The position numbers were made by a program, and so were the translations under genes. A stretch of 64,000 bases of DNA from Candidatus Schekmanbacteria bacterium (GTDB lineage Bacteria; CSSED10-310; JACPHN01), in assembly GCA_016188575.1 (NCBI GenBank), contig JACPHN010000265.1:16455-80454 (forward strand). The letters are read 5' to 3'. Positions 29,028 to 37,241 of the stretch are shown here, in pieces (positions within the stretch are counted from its first letter, which is position 1; the number at the start of each line of letters is the position of its first letter). Below the pieces are notes generated by a model. It did not search any database and was not told the origin of the DNA. It was given only the letters and a program-made list of their open reading frames with translations.

Positions 29028-30871
29028 GACTGGATCTTCCGTGCAGTGGAGACATTGGACGGCGAATTCTTGCGGCCGGCTCCGTCGCGGGGAAGCAAGG
29101 CACCGCGAATCTCGGAGAGGAAGCGCTCGTACTCCGGAGAACCGTCCGCGGCGAGGTTCCAGTTGCGCATGGCGGAGGTCAAGTCGAGCAGCCGCTCGCG
29201 CGCCTGGTCCTTGGAGACGAAACCGAAGTCGTGCTCGAGAACGCTCCTGGCCAGTTTGAGCGCGAAGGCCGTGCGCACCGTGGAGGGGCCGGCGTCGACC
29301 TCATCGTAGGCGTTTTGCTGAAGAAAGACGGCGTCGAAAAGCTCGGATTTGAGAAAGTGGACGAGCTCGTCGACGGAGAGCTCCTCCTCGCCGACGACCT
29401 TCATTTGATCGCCGATGCGCTGGCCTTCTCGGTAGAAACGCTGCAACGCGCGGACCTCCGCCACCCAGCCCGGCGCGTAAAGCTCCTCCAGCGCCGGTTT
29501 CAGCGAATCCAGGTATTTGGACCAGGAGTCGAGCGGCGAGATCGCCGGAAAGCGCTTGGCGTAGGAGCGAGCGTAGGTCAGTCCGAGGAAGCAGCCGACG
29601 ACGGCGAGAGTGGACTGGGTGACCGGTTCCTCGAAGTTGCCGCCGGCCGGGGAAACTGTCCCGATGATCGTGGTCGAACCTTGCGCAGCGCCGAGGTTGG
29701 GATCCGCGAGGCGGACAATGCCACCGCGTTCGTAAAAAGCGGCGATAAGCGACCCGAGGTAGGCGGGAAAGGCCTCTTCACCCGGAATCTCCTCGAGGCG
29801 GCCGCTCATTTCGCGCAACGCCTGGGCCCAGCGGCTGGTGGAGTCGGCCAGCACCAGCACGCGTAGCCCCATCTGGCGGTAGTACTCGGCCATGGTAACC
29901 GCCGTGTACACGGACGCCTCGCGGGCAGCCACCGGCATCGACGAGGTGTTGCAGATAATGATGGTCCGCTCCATGAGCGATCGTCCGGTGCGCGGATCGA
30001 CGAGCTCGGGGAATTCGCGGAGGGTTTCGACGACCTCGCCGGCACGTTCCCCACACGCCGCGACGATCACCACGTCGGCGTCCGCATAGCGCGACACGGA
30101 TTGCTGAAACACGGTCTTGCCCGAGCCGAACGGTCCGGGAATGCAGGCGGTGCCCCCCTCGGCGACGGGGAAAAAAGTGTCGACGATGCGAATCCGGGTG
30201 GTCAGTGGCCGCGACGGGAGGAGCCGTTCTGCATACGCGGTAATCGGCTTCTTGACCGGCCAGATCTGCATCATGCTGACCTCGTGGGTGCGGCCCGTTG
30301 CCAGGCTGCGCACCTTGCCGATCGGGTGGTCGACAGGGTACTCGCCCGCCGGCGCCACCTCCAGCACTTCCCCGGCGCCGACGAGGCCGAATGGCACCAT
30401 GATGCGATGGGTAAACACGCCCTCCGGCACCGTTCCCAGCCCGTGTCCCGCCTGCAGCTTGTCGCCCACGTGCGCGCAAGGTTTGAAGTGCCACTTGCGG
30501 TCGCGCGCGAGCGTCGGCAGGTAGGTGCCGCGCTTGAGAAAGAAGCCGGTTTTCTGTGCCAGCTCCTCCAGCGGATTTCCCAGCCCGTCGTAGACCATGC
30601 CGAGCAGCCCGGGGCCGAGCTCGATGGCCAACAGATGCTCGGTGATCTCCACGGGGTCGCCGATGCGAATGCCGCGGGTGTCTTCGAACACCTGCATGTC
30701 GCACTCCTCGCCGCGCACACGGATGATTTCCGCCTTGAGCCGGACGACATCCTGTCCCGCGGGCGCCGGGAGCGCGATGTAGGCGACCGCGTTCATCCGC
30801 ACGTTTCCGGTGAAGCGCGCCGACACCATGTTTCCATTTACGCCGACAACAACTGCGTTCGACTTGCTCAT
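29024..30871 (-). CDS. atpA: V/A-type ATPase catalytic subunit A
   Basis: A 615-residue catalytic subunit. The Walker A motif is GPFGSGKT at about residues 246-253, followed by [11 protein letters not shown] with the catalytic-type Glu, and the family-specific non-homologous insert lies at about 120-210. The C-terminal helical domain is complete. It hydrolyses or makes ATP to drive rotation of D and the K ring. It is overlapped by 4 bases on both sides, by the DUF2764 gene and atpB, so stoichiometric translation is likely. Confidence 0.96.
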   Translation of the reverse strand: MSKSNAVVVGVNGNMVSARFTGNVRMNAVAYIALPAPAGQDVVRLKAEIIRVRGEECDMQVFEDTRGIRIGDPVEITEHLLAIELGPGLLGMVYDGLGNPLEELAQKTGFFLKRGTYLPTLARDRKWHFKPCAHVGDKLQAGHGLGTVPEGVFTHRIMVPFGLVGAGEVLEVAPAGEYPVDHPIGKVRSLATGRTHEVSMMQIWPVKKPITAYAERLLPSRPLTTRIRIVDTFFPVAEGGTACIPGPFGSGKTVFQQSVSRYADADVVIVAACGERAGEVVETLREFPELVDPRTGRSLMERTIIICNTSSMPVAAREASVYTAVTMAEYYRQMGLRVLVLADSTSRWAQALREMSGRLEEIPGEEAFPAYLGSLIAAFYERGGIVRLADPNLGAAQGSTTIIGTVSPAGGNFEEPVTQSTLAVVGCFLGLTYARSYAKRFPAISPLDSWSKYLDSLKPALEELYAPGWVAEVRALQRFYREGQRIGDQMKVVGEEELSVDELVHFLKSELFDAVFLQQNAYDEVDAGPSTVRTAFALKLARSVLEHDFGFVSKDQARERLLDLTSAMRNWNLAADGSPEYERFLSEIRGALLPRDGAGRKNSPSNVSTARKIQS

Positions 30872-31659
30872 GAGAGTTTCCCCGGCGTCAGCGCCAAGAT
30901 GTCATCGAGGATTTCCTGTCCCTTCTGGAGGCTCCATGAGGCCTCACGTTCCAGGATTTCGAGCTTGAAGAAATAGCCGAGCACCGTGTCCATGGAGAAC
31001 TGATCGGTTCCGCTGATTTCGTCGATCATCTTCCAGCGCAGGCGGTCGATGCGGATCTCCATGTCGCGAAGATCCGGCAGTGCCAGCGCCTCGCGAACGT
31101 CGCTATACCAGGCGAAGCGATTCTTGAGGCCGAGATCCGCCTCGCCGAGATTGGAGACGATGACCTTCCACGTCGATGACCAGCCGCCCGTCATCTCGTG
31201 CAGGAAGGCCTCCTGGCCCAGATTGTCCTGCTGGCAGAGCAATCCGGTGATCGCTTCCGCGAGGCGGATTTCGCAGCGGCTCCACTCCTGCAAGAACGGG
31301 GAGGTGGATTCCTGGAGTGCCACGCGGCACCAGGTCCGCATCAGGACGTGGATGGGGCTGGGAGCCAGGACCCAGGAGGGCAGCAGGTCGACAGTCGGAC
31401 CGAGGGGCGTCGGTTTGCGGTCGCAGCGAATGCGGTAGCTGAGCTCGCCGGGGGAGAGGCTGGTGCCGGTGAGCGTCGTCAGGGCGCCGATGCGGGCGGT
31501 TTCGCGGATTTCTTCGCGGAGCATGACGAGCTCGAAATCGGCGCGGGCGGCGCCGTTGAGGTGGGTACGGGCGCGGCGGATGAAGTCCTCGGAGGTGATT
31601 TGCGGAGCTTCTCCGAGGCAGAGCCGCGGAAGGCCCGTGACGAGGTAGACTAGGAACAT
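30868..31659 (-). CDS. DUF2764-family subunit of the V/A-ATPase operon
   Basis: A 263-residue, mostly helical protein (MFLVYLVTGLPRLCLGE start, SSTWKVIVSNLGEADLGLKN, DVLGYFFKLEILERE-like end). It occupies the place between subunits E and A that the DUF2764 family holds in Chlamydia- and Bacteroidetes-type operons. Since no subunit C gene is present, it probably serves as the C-like connector between the rotor stalk and the ring. That role is inferred from position. The family assignment rests on context and the N-terminal YxVxGLPxLxxxE pattern. Confidence 0.82.
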   Translation of the reverse strand: MFLVYLVTGLPRLCLGEAPQITSEDFIRRARTHLNGAARADFELVMLREEIRETARIGALTTLTGTSLSPGELSYRIRCDRKPTPLGPTVDLLPSWVLAPSPIHVLMRTWCRVALQESTSPFLQEWSRCEIRLAEAITGLLCQQDNLGQEAFLHEMTGGWSSTWKVIVSNLGEADLGLKNRFAWYSDVREALALPDLRDMEIRIDRLRWKMIDEISGTDQFSMDTVLGYFFKLEILEREASWSLQKGQEILDDILALTPGKLS

Positions 31660-31714
31660 GGTGTTGGACCTTTGCCGGCAGCGGTGTGGCCGTGCGGTGC
31701 GCCGGCCGCGACGG

Positions 31715-32347
31715 TCATTTGCTTGCGCGCGGGAGCTCGAAAAACTGCCTCAGGTGCGGCTCGACCAGCCGCGCGAGCGCCTGAGTGAGCGCCTCCAGAG
31801 AAAAGTCCCAGGCGAAGGCCTCGCCGCGGCGGATGAGGCGGAAACCGACAAGCCCTTCTTCATTGCGCACGGCGACTTCCTTGCCGGCATCGACGTGCGC
31901 GGCCAGCGCGTGCAGGGTGGCGGCGGCGAGCTTCTCGCGGAGGTCCTCGCTCACCGAGATTTCCACGCCGTCGCCGCCCGAGGCCAGAAAGTCGGCGCAG
32001 ATGCGTGCGACGAAGTCTGAGAGGAAGGTTTCGTCGGTGAGAACGCCGCGGAGCTGCTCGCTCAGGACGGGGCGGATGATCTGTTGGCGAATGCGCTCCT
32101 GGAAGCCGAGGACGAAGTCGCGGGCGGCCATCTTGAGCTCGGCGCGCATTTGCTCCGTGACGCGGCGGGCGTCGGCTTCGGCGGTGGAGCGGAGGGCGGC
32201 GACCTCGTTTCGCGCGTCGGCGACAATCTGCTCGGCGCGCTGCCGCGCCTCGGCGATGATGCGGTCCCGCTCCTCCTCGCCGGCGCTCACACCTTCATTC
32301 TTGATCCTCGTGATCAGCGCAGCAATGCCGCTTGTGATTTCCGTCAT
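31715..32347 (-). CDS. atpE: V/A-type ATPase subunit E (peripheral stalk)
   Basis: About 210 residues, started at the ATG at 32347 (MTEITSGIAALITRIK) with AGAGGT upstream; a longer frame lacks support. The N-terminal coiled coil (ERDRIIAEARQRAEQIVADARNEV) forms the stator stalk, and the C-terminal alpha/beta domain binds the head. It is the first gene of the operon and is preceded by a promoter candidate. Subunit G/H, its usual partner, is not visible. Confidence 0.9.
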   Translation of the reverse strand: MTEITSGIAALITRIKNEGVSAGEEERDRIIAEARQRAEQIVADARNEVAALRSTAEADARRVTEQMRAELKMAARDFVLGFQERIRQQIIRPVLSEQLRGVLTDETFLSDFVARICADFLASGGDGVEISVSEDLREKLAAATLHALAAHVDAGKEVAVRNEEGLVGFRLIRRGEAFAWDFSLEALTQALARLVEPHLRQFFELPRASK

Positions 32348-32409
32348 GGGGAGTACCTCTCGGACGCGCGGGACGCGGGGAAACCTGACGCGAGAAACGT
32401 GCCGGCAGG

Positions 32410-32438
32410 ACGCTATCCGCATCGCGCGGGGATGTCAA
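32410..32438 (-). promoter_or_regulatory. Candidate sigma-70 promoter of the V/A-ATPase operon
   Basis: On the reverse strand a perfect TTGACA (32433-32438) is 17 bases from TAGCGT (32410-32415), about 60 bases before the subunit E start. The -35 box is strong and the -10 box weak. Confidence 0.5.
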
Positions 32439-33031
32439 GATCGGGGTCCGCTCTGAGCCCACCGCCGGTTCGACTGCAAGCTGTGCAGAAAGCGCATCAC
32501 GAAGACTGCCGCCTCCAGCTCCCGCGGCCAGCGGGGACAGACGGAAGGGGCGCTGTCGTCCCGACGTCGCACAGGCGTTGGCTTCATGGACTATCGCCTC
32601 AGTGTCAACGGATCAAGCGAACCTCGATGCCGATCGGCAGCTCCTTCCAGGTTCGCTCCGTGCCACCTGCTGGGCGGCATGGGCAATCTGCGGGAGCACG
32701 TGCGAGAGCTGCGGCGCCGTTTGCGGCCAAGCTCCAAGATCAGCTCCAAGTGTCAAGCGGCACAAGTCGGGTGGCTCGTCTTGTGGCAGCAGCTTGAATT
32801 CTTGTGCGGATCCGCACCACGTGGCAGATGGGCCAAATCACGAGGCGAGTGCGTGATTGCCGCGATTTTCCCCGATGAATCGGTACCCTGTCATGCCGGC
32901 AGCCACGTCAGGTTCTTCAGCTTGTGCGGATCCGTTAAACGGTGATGGCTGGGACGCGGCGCGCCGAACCATCGGGCCGCGGACTTCTTCCGCAGGATGG
33001 CCGCCGCATGGCGCCGGCTATCCTGCGGATA
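32439..33031. other. Non-coding stretch at the left edge of the accessory island
   Basis: I find no gene here that I can support; open frames are short and low in quality. A short duplicated phrase, TTGTGCGGATCCG, occurs near 32800 and again near 32920. The stretch marks the change from core genes to a repeat-rich island. Confidence 0.5.
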
Positions 33032-33096
33032 CAGCGGACAGCGCCCTGCGGTAGTAAAATACCTCCGGGCGCCGCCGCTGACCCGGCGCCCCGTTC
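33032..33096. repeat. Left-half copy of a palindromic element
   Basis: The 65 bases match 33693-33757 with about three mismatches, starting CAGCGGACAGCGCC and ending in CCCCGTTC. The central GGTAGT...TACC stem is present but carries a mismatch that the full copy lacks. It lies directly upstream of the hicBA pair. Confidence 0.85.
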
Positions 33097-33172
33097 GACG
33101 GACGTAACGCGGCCAGCGTAGGCAGGCACGCAGGGCCGGGACGGCAGACCCTGTGGCAGAACTAGACACGAC

Positions 33173-33397
33173 ATGGACAACCAGTACACCGGCGTCTTCG
33201 AGCAGGTTGGAGAGTGGTGGATCGGGCACGTCGAGGAACTGCCCGGCTGCAACGTCCAAGAGCGGACGATCGAGGAGGCTCGGGAGAGTCTGAAGGAAGC
33301 GGTTCAACTCATCGTGAGTGCCAACCGGGAACTGGCCAGGCGCGAGTCGGAGGGCCACCAGGTCGTCCGAGAACCGCTGGCAGTCCCGGTTGAGTGA
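33173..33397 (+). CDS. hicB: HicB-family antitoxin
   Basis: A 74-residue antitoxin: the partial RNase H-like fold is seen in YTGVFEQVGEWWIGHVEELPGC and RTIEEARESLKEAVQLIVSAN. HicB neutralises the HicA mRNA interferase and may repress the operon. The stop TGA overlaps the GTG start of hicA (GTGA), the usual coupling. The toxin gene is frame-disrupted, so this antitoxin may be left without its partner. It lies between two halves of a palindromic element, which suggests mobility. Confidence 0.85.
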   Translation: MDNQYTGVFEQVGEWWIGHVEELPGCNVQERTIEEARESLKEAVQLIVSANRELARRESEGHQVVREPLAVPVE

Positions 33398-33583
33398 AAC
33401 GCGCCGAGCTCACCCGGCACCTCAACGCTCACGGCTGCAAGCTTCTGCGCGAGGGTGGACGTCACGATCTACTAGAACCCGGCGAACCGCCTCACCAGCG
33501 CGGTGCCACGACATGCCGAGATTCTCGATCCTGTTGCCAACCGCATCTGCAAGGACCTGGCGATACCTCGGCCGGGCGAGTAG
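33394..33583 (+). pseudogene. hicA: Disrupted HicA-family toxin
   Basis: The first 25 codons (MKRAELTRHLNAHGCKLLREGGRHD) are a good HicA N-terminus including the catalytic Gly-x-His. After that the family sequence continues in another frame: NPANRLTSAVPRHAEILDPV and NRICKDLAIPRPGE, ending at TAG 33581-33583. In that frame a TAG at about 33472 also sits just before the Asn-Pro, probably from TGG. The gene therefore has a frameshift plus a nonsense codon and should give no toxin. Confidence 0.8.
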
Positions 33584-33605
33584 GCCCAGCCGGAGCTGCT
33601 GCGCT

Positions 33606-33648
33606 TCGGAAGAACGGGACGGCGGGCAAAGCCCGGTGGTTGCGCCGC
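33606..33648. repeat. Right-half copy of the palindromic element
   Basis: This segment matches the right arm of the full element (33773-33815), including TCGGAAGAACG and GGGCAAAGCCCGGT, with several mismatches. It begins 22 bases after the hicA stop, so the hicBA pair is bracketed by a left half and a right half. Confidence 0.7.
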
Positions 33649-33673
33649 TTCCGCCGGCGAGGGTAGGTATGAA

Positions 33674-33815
33674 GCGGCAGAACAACCGAGTGCAGCGGAC
33701 AGCGCCCTGCGGTAGTAAACTACCTCCGAGCGCTGCCGCTGACCCGGCGCCCCGTTCTTCCGACGCTGTGCATCGGAAGAACGCGGCGCCGGGCAAAGCC
33801 CGGTTGTTCCGCCGC
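33674..33815. repeat. Full copy of a palindromic, three-stem element
   Basis: About 142 bases. Outer arms 33674-33690 and 33799-33815 pair at 15 of 17 positions. Inside them are two hairpins: one from 33693 to 33741 with a perfect GGTAGT/ACTACC tip, and one with 21-base arms 33743-33763 and 33773-33793 pairing at 20 of 21 positions around a 9-base loop. Folding gives a three-way junction. It is not a canonical attC (no RYYYAAC/GTTRRRY ends). It could be a MITE or a folded recombination site. Confidence 0.8.
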
Positions 33816-33884
33816 GCTGATTCGCGCAACTGCGAGCGCATCGTTGACTCCGGCGCTCGGCGGCTCATCACGAAGGAGAGTCAC

Positions 33885-34370
33885 ATGGTGAAGCCAGCAA
33901 AGAACACGATTTGCCTTTGGTACAATGGCGACGCTGAGGACGCCGCGCGATTTTACGCCAAGATTTTTCCCGATTCATCCGTCGGCGCGGTGCATCACGC
34001 ACCGGGAGACTTTCCGTCCGGGAAGAAAGGCGATGTGTTGACGGTCGAGTTTACCGTGATGGGGATTCCCTGCCTCGGGCTCAATGGCGGACCTGCATTC
34101 AAGCACAACGAAGCATTCTCCTTTCAGGTCGCGACCGCCGACCAGGCCGAAACCGATCGTTACTGGAACGCAATCGTCGGCAACGGCGGCCAGGAGAGTG
34201 CGTGCGGCTGGTGCAAGGACAAATGGGGATTGTCCTGGCAGATTACGCCGATCGCTCTGACCAAAGCGATAACCGATCCCGATCCCGCGGCCGCCAAGCG
34301 CGCGTTCGATGCGATGATGCAGATGACAAAGATCGACATCGCCGCAATCGAGGCGGCGCGCCGCGGTTGA
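33885..34370 (+). CDS. VOC-superfamily (PhnB-like) protein
   Basis: A 161-residue protein started at ATG 33885 with AAGGAGAG at 33873-33880; an upstream open frame through the palindromic element is an artefact. The sequence fits the PhnB / 3-demethylubiquinone-methyltransferase-like VOC family: TICLWYNGDAEDAARFYAKIFPDS, VEFTVMGIPCLGLNGG, KWGLSWQITP, and the closing helix AKRAFDAMMQMTKIDI. Members are small metal- or ligand-binding dimers, many without known substrate. It sits just after the palindromic element, in a cassette-like position. Confidence 0.9.
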   Translation: MVKPAKNTICLWYNGDAEDAARFYAKIFPDSSVGAVHHAPGDFPSGKKGDVLTVEFTVMGIPCLGLNGGPAFKHNEAFSFQVATADQAETDRYWNAIVGNGGQESACGWCKDKWGLSWQITPIALTKAITDPDPAAAKRAFDAMMQMTKIDIAAIEAARRG

Positions 34371-34435
34371 GGCTGCACCTGGTAGGTGAAGACCCGGAAT
34401 CGGGAACGAGGTGCAGTCGGCTTCGGGGTTTCCGG

Positions 34436-34675
34436 TCATGGGCTGACCGCCGTTCGCCTAGCGAGGTGCCATCCGTCGCTGGCGCGGCGGATGCGCGTGC
34501 TCTTCTCTAGCGTTTGCAGCACGTCGCCGAGTCGTTTGTTGCGGACGTGAAGCTCCGCGCGCAACTGTTCGCGGGTGAGCGGCCCCGCGGTGCGACGGAG
34601 CGCGTCGAGCAGACGGTCGGCCAGGGTAGGGTCGCTCCGAGCCGGTTGCGGTGGCCGTGCGGAAGGTATTAACCA
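34436..34675 (-). pseudogene. Remnant of a winged-helix protein C-terminus
   Basis: On the reverse strand, ending at the stop 34436-34438, an open frame reads LADRLLDALRRTAGPLTREQ, LHVRNKRLGDVLQTLEKS and RIRRASDGWHLARR, a clear helix-turn-helix plus wing. No convincing start codon or N-terminal part lies upstream, so I take it as the tail of a truncated gene. Such modules end some mobile-element primase or ATPase proteins, but the parent is not identifiable. Confidence 0.5.
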
Positions 34676-34850
34676 CGCGCAGGCGTGCGGCCGGCAGGAC
34701 GATCGCTGCTGCTGTCGTCGGCTTGCAGGTGGGCATCCTTATTTGTCAAGCGATCTCTCCCACGACGCCCAGGTCCCGGGGATTCGGCGCCGTCTCACCG
34801 CTGGCCGCGTGAGCTTGCTTCGCCCGATCGCCGGGGGTGCCGTGCCGCCG

Positions 34851-34871
34851 GTCAAGTCTCCGCGAACGATG
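34851..34871. repeat. 21-bp direct repeat, left copy
   Basis: The 21 bases beginning GTCAAGTCTCCGCG are identical to 37421-37441. The two copies bracket about 2.57 kb containing the decayed insertion sequence. Confidence 0.85.
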
Positions 34872-34873
34872 CA

Positions 34874-34899
34874 GACCTGACCGGAAGTCGCGGTTCGCA
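34874..34899. repeat. 26-bp direct repeat, copy 1
   Basis: The segment begins GACCTGACC and contains AGTCGCGGTTCGCA; it matches 35509-35534 at 25 of 26 positions. Confidence 0.8.
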
Positions 34900-35320
34900 G
34901 GGGGCGGTGATCGGGTGGAGATGTGCATGGGGAGCAGTGGTGCGTTGGGCGCGAGGAATGGGAGCGGGGAGCTGCGCCAATTCGCGTTGAGCGTCAGTAG
35001 TGGCTCCCCCGAGGCGGTGCGTCATTTCGACGTGCTTCAGGATTTCCACGCTGTTGGGGGAATCACTCTGGGGCTGTTCGGGCCACTTCCGGCCGTCTCC
35101 GGCACGGACCGAGGAGGTAGCGCGCAGAACCTTCGGAATCCGATGCGGTGCTGTTGTTGACGGCCATCGGCAGGCGCCGGGCGGCGTTCGGCGTCGCCGG
35201 CGAGAGCTCGCGGCGGGAAGTCCGCGCCGGGATTGTCCGAGAGGCACGGGGTGAGGGGAATGGACAAGCCCGCGATCTCGAGCAGCCGCAGCGGCCGGTA
35301 TGGGGAACAGAGGTCCGGGG

Positions 35321-35347
35321 GTGATCTATCACCTGCCGACTTCTGTC
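35321..35347. repeat. 27-bp direct repeat, copy 1
   Basis: The segment starts with an imperfect palindrome GTGATCTATCAC and ends in CGACTTCTGTC. It recurs at 35423-35449 with a few changes, mostly within the palindrome. Confidence 0.7.
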
Positions 35348-35422
35348 CTCCCGGCTCACCGAAGTCGGTTGGTGAGGCCTCAAGGCATGAGCTCTGTCCG
35401 CATATCGGACAGGAGTCGAGTG

Positions 35423-35449
35423 GTGATTGATCACCCTACGACTTCTGTC
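35423..35449. repeat. 27-bp direct repeat, copy 2
   Basis: The second copy begins GTGATTGATCAC and ends CGACTTCTGTC, 102 bases after the first copy. Between them lies the 7-bp hairpin CTGTCCG/CGGACAG. Confidence 0.7.
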
Positions 35450-35508
35450 GCCGCCAGATGTCCTGCCGCAGTCCCGCGGACTTCCAGGCACGCCTTGGAG
35501 GTGAGCGA

Positions 35509-35534
35509 GACCTGACCCGAAGTCGCGGTTCGCA
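35509..35534. repeat. 26-bp direct repeat, copy 2
   Basis: This copy matches 34874-34899 with a single substitution (GACCTGACCC in place of GACCTGACCG). Confidence 0.8.
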
Positions 35535-35883
35535 TGGAGTCTGAGCCCTCGCCTCACGTAACGCGACACGGGCGGCAGCGGCCGAATTGTCGACTGCTTC
35601 CGCAAGGGATGGTGCGGGCATCGGATCGACCCTGACCTGGGAAGCGGCGTCACTCCCTGGGCGTCATGGGTGTTGGCCCGAGGTGCTGGTCAAAGAGCGA
35701 CGCCGGCTTTACATGATCTCGCGGTAGTGACATCGCAAGGGCAGGAAGGCGGCAGGCAATGATCACATCCTGCCGCCCTTGTTGACGAAGACCGACGGAG
35801 CCGCCAGCTTTTGGGCGGAAGATCCGTTCACAGCTCGGCCCCGTCCTGACCCTTAATCATTTCATCATGGCAGGAGGGGACAG

Positions 35884-37224
35884 ATGGCTCTACCTCCGAT
35901 GCGCGCCAATGATCAGCGCTTTCGGCGCTGGTGGAGCAAGTGTTGCCGAGTCATGCGTCGCCTGTGGGAAGGCGACATCCCCGACCCGCGATCCCGCCAG
36001 GGGCGGCGTTGGGAGCTTTTCCCGCTCTTGCGGGCGATGTGGGTGGGGATGCTGTGCAACGCGCCGAGCTTCGCGCTGTCGATGACCTCAGCAAGAACCT
36101 CACCGCGGCTTCCTTTGGCTTTTTTCGCCAAGTGCCCGGTTCGACGCTGTGGGACCTGATCCTGAAGCTGGACCCGGCGGCATTTCGCGAAGTATTGGTG
36201 GAGCAGGTGCGGCGCCTGCACCGCATGAAGGTGTTTCAACTCGAGCTGCCGTTCGGGGTGGTGTCGATCGACGGAAAGACCACGGCAGTAAAAGAAGAGG
36301 TGAATAAATACTGTCAGCGCCAGAGCGGGGGATACTGGCTGTATCAGGTGCTGAATGCGACCTCGATCAGTACCCCACTGTCGCCGCTGATCATGCAGCT
36401 CCCGATCAACCGACAGACCATGAGCTTGGGATGCTGCCCGCGATGATCGAGGCGCTCGAAACGGCCTACTGGCACAGTGCACTGATCCGGGCGGTGTTCA
36501 TGGATGCCGGGTTCGCCACGCGAGAGGACATGCAGTGGATTTACGATCGCCGGTTATGGTTCATCGTCCGCGTCGCAGTGGATTTACGATCGCCGGTTAT
36601 GGTTCATCGTCCGCGTCAAGGAAAAGCATCTGGCGCTGAAGGCCGAGCTGCGGCGCCTGTTGGCTGCCTGGCAAGCGGCGGGCGGGGCGCGGTGGGCAGC
36701 CGAAGAAAGGTGGGAGCGGTCGAAGGGCGAGCTCATTCGCCGCCAGATCTGGCGGACAGAGCAGATCGCGGGGTATTCGGATTGGCTCATCCGCCACGGC
36801 TGGGTGGTGCAGGTGACGCATCGGGACGACGCCGGACAGGAGAAGACGGAGTTTCGCTAGTACGTCTCCGACATTCCGGCGGAAGAAGCTCGGCGCGGTG
36901 CAGGCGCTGGCGACGGTACGGGCGCATTGGCGGATCGAGAACGGCACCCATTGGGTGGCGGATGTGATCTGGAGGGAAGACGACAAGCGGTGGTGCGGCC
37001 GAGGGAACGCGCTGATGGTGCTGTTGTTGCTGCGTGCAATGGCGATGAGCATCGCGAGCTGGCTGCGCGGACGAGCGCTACGGCATGAGCGAGCCGCGAC
37101 GACTGGCCGGCCGCTGCGAATCGAGCTGCCGAAGTGGGGGGCCTTACTGACGTGGATCGAGCGCTCTGTGCTCATCGTGATGGCCGCTGGTCCGATCGCC
37201 CAGGTAGCTCAAAGCGGCACCTGA
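35884..37224 (+). pseudogene. Multiply frameshifted DDE transposase
   Basis: Reading across three frames restores an IS4/ISAs1-like transposase of about 430 residues. Frame 1 (from 35884) gives MALPPMRANDQRFRRWWSKC to LCNAPSF. A second frame gives AVDDLSKNLTAASFGFF and VVSIDGKT (first Asp). A third gives AVFMDAGFATREDMQWIYDR (second Asp). After a 43-bp duplication comes KEKHLALKAELRRLL. A TAG near 36858 and another shift precede ATVRAHWRIENGTHW with the catalytic Glu. At least four lesions make it non-functional. Confidence 0.88.
36532..36617. repeat. 43-bp perfect tandem duplication
   Basis: Positions 36532-36574 and 36575-36617 are identical, beginning GCAGTGGATTTACG and ending CCGCGTC. 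Because 43 is not a multiple of 3, the duplication itself shifts the transposase frame. Perfect identity implies a recent event or an assembly artefact. Confidence 0.95.
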
Positions 37225-37241
37225 GGGCGGGCGGCAGGATG

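Larger units (their letters stand above)
34676..35756. other. Repeat-bearing region without a supported gene
   Basis: About 1.1 kb with only weak, overlapping open frames. It contains three families of short direct repeats, reported separately, and small hairpins such as CTGTCCG-CATAT-CGGACAG near 35397. It looks like decayed or rearranged accessory DNA. Confidence 0.5.
35766..37241. mobile_element. Decayed IS4/ISAs1-like insertion sequence
   Basis: Thirteen-base perfect inverted repeats, CATCCTGCCGCCC at 35766-35778 and its complement at 37229-37241, flank a broken DDE transposase gene. CAATG precedes the left repeat by a few bases, and its complement CATTG follows the right one closely, extending the similarity. 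A 9-bp hairpin (GGCGGCAGG/CCTGCCGCC) overlaps the left end. No clear target-site duplication is visible. The span of about 1.48 kb is normal for this IS type. Confidence 0.7.

Noticed and set aside
32586..33358. Open frames running through the left-half palindromic element on both strands
   Set aside because: They merge repeat DNA with flanking sequence, and the reverse frame runs antisense across hicB.
33674..33815. Integron attC site
   Set aside because: The element folds like an attC and borders a toxin-antitoxin pair, but the ends do not fit RYYYAAC/GTTRRRY, and no integrase gene or series of cassettes is visible.
34837..35653. Several overlapping 60-190 codon open frames on both strands
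   Set aside because: All are GC-driven open frames across direct repeats with no family signature.
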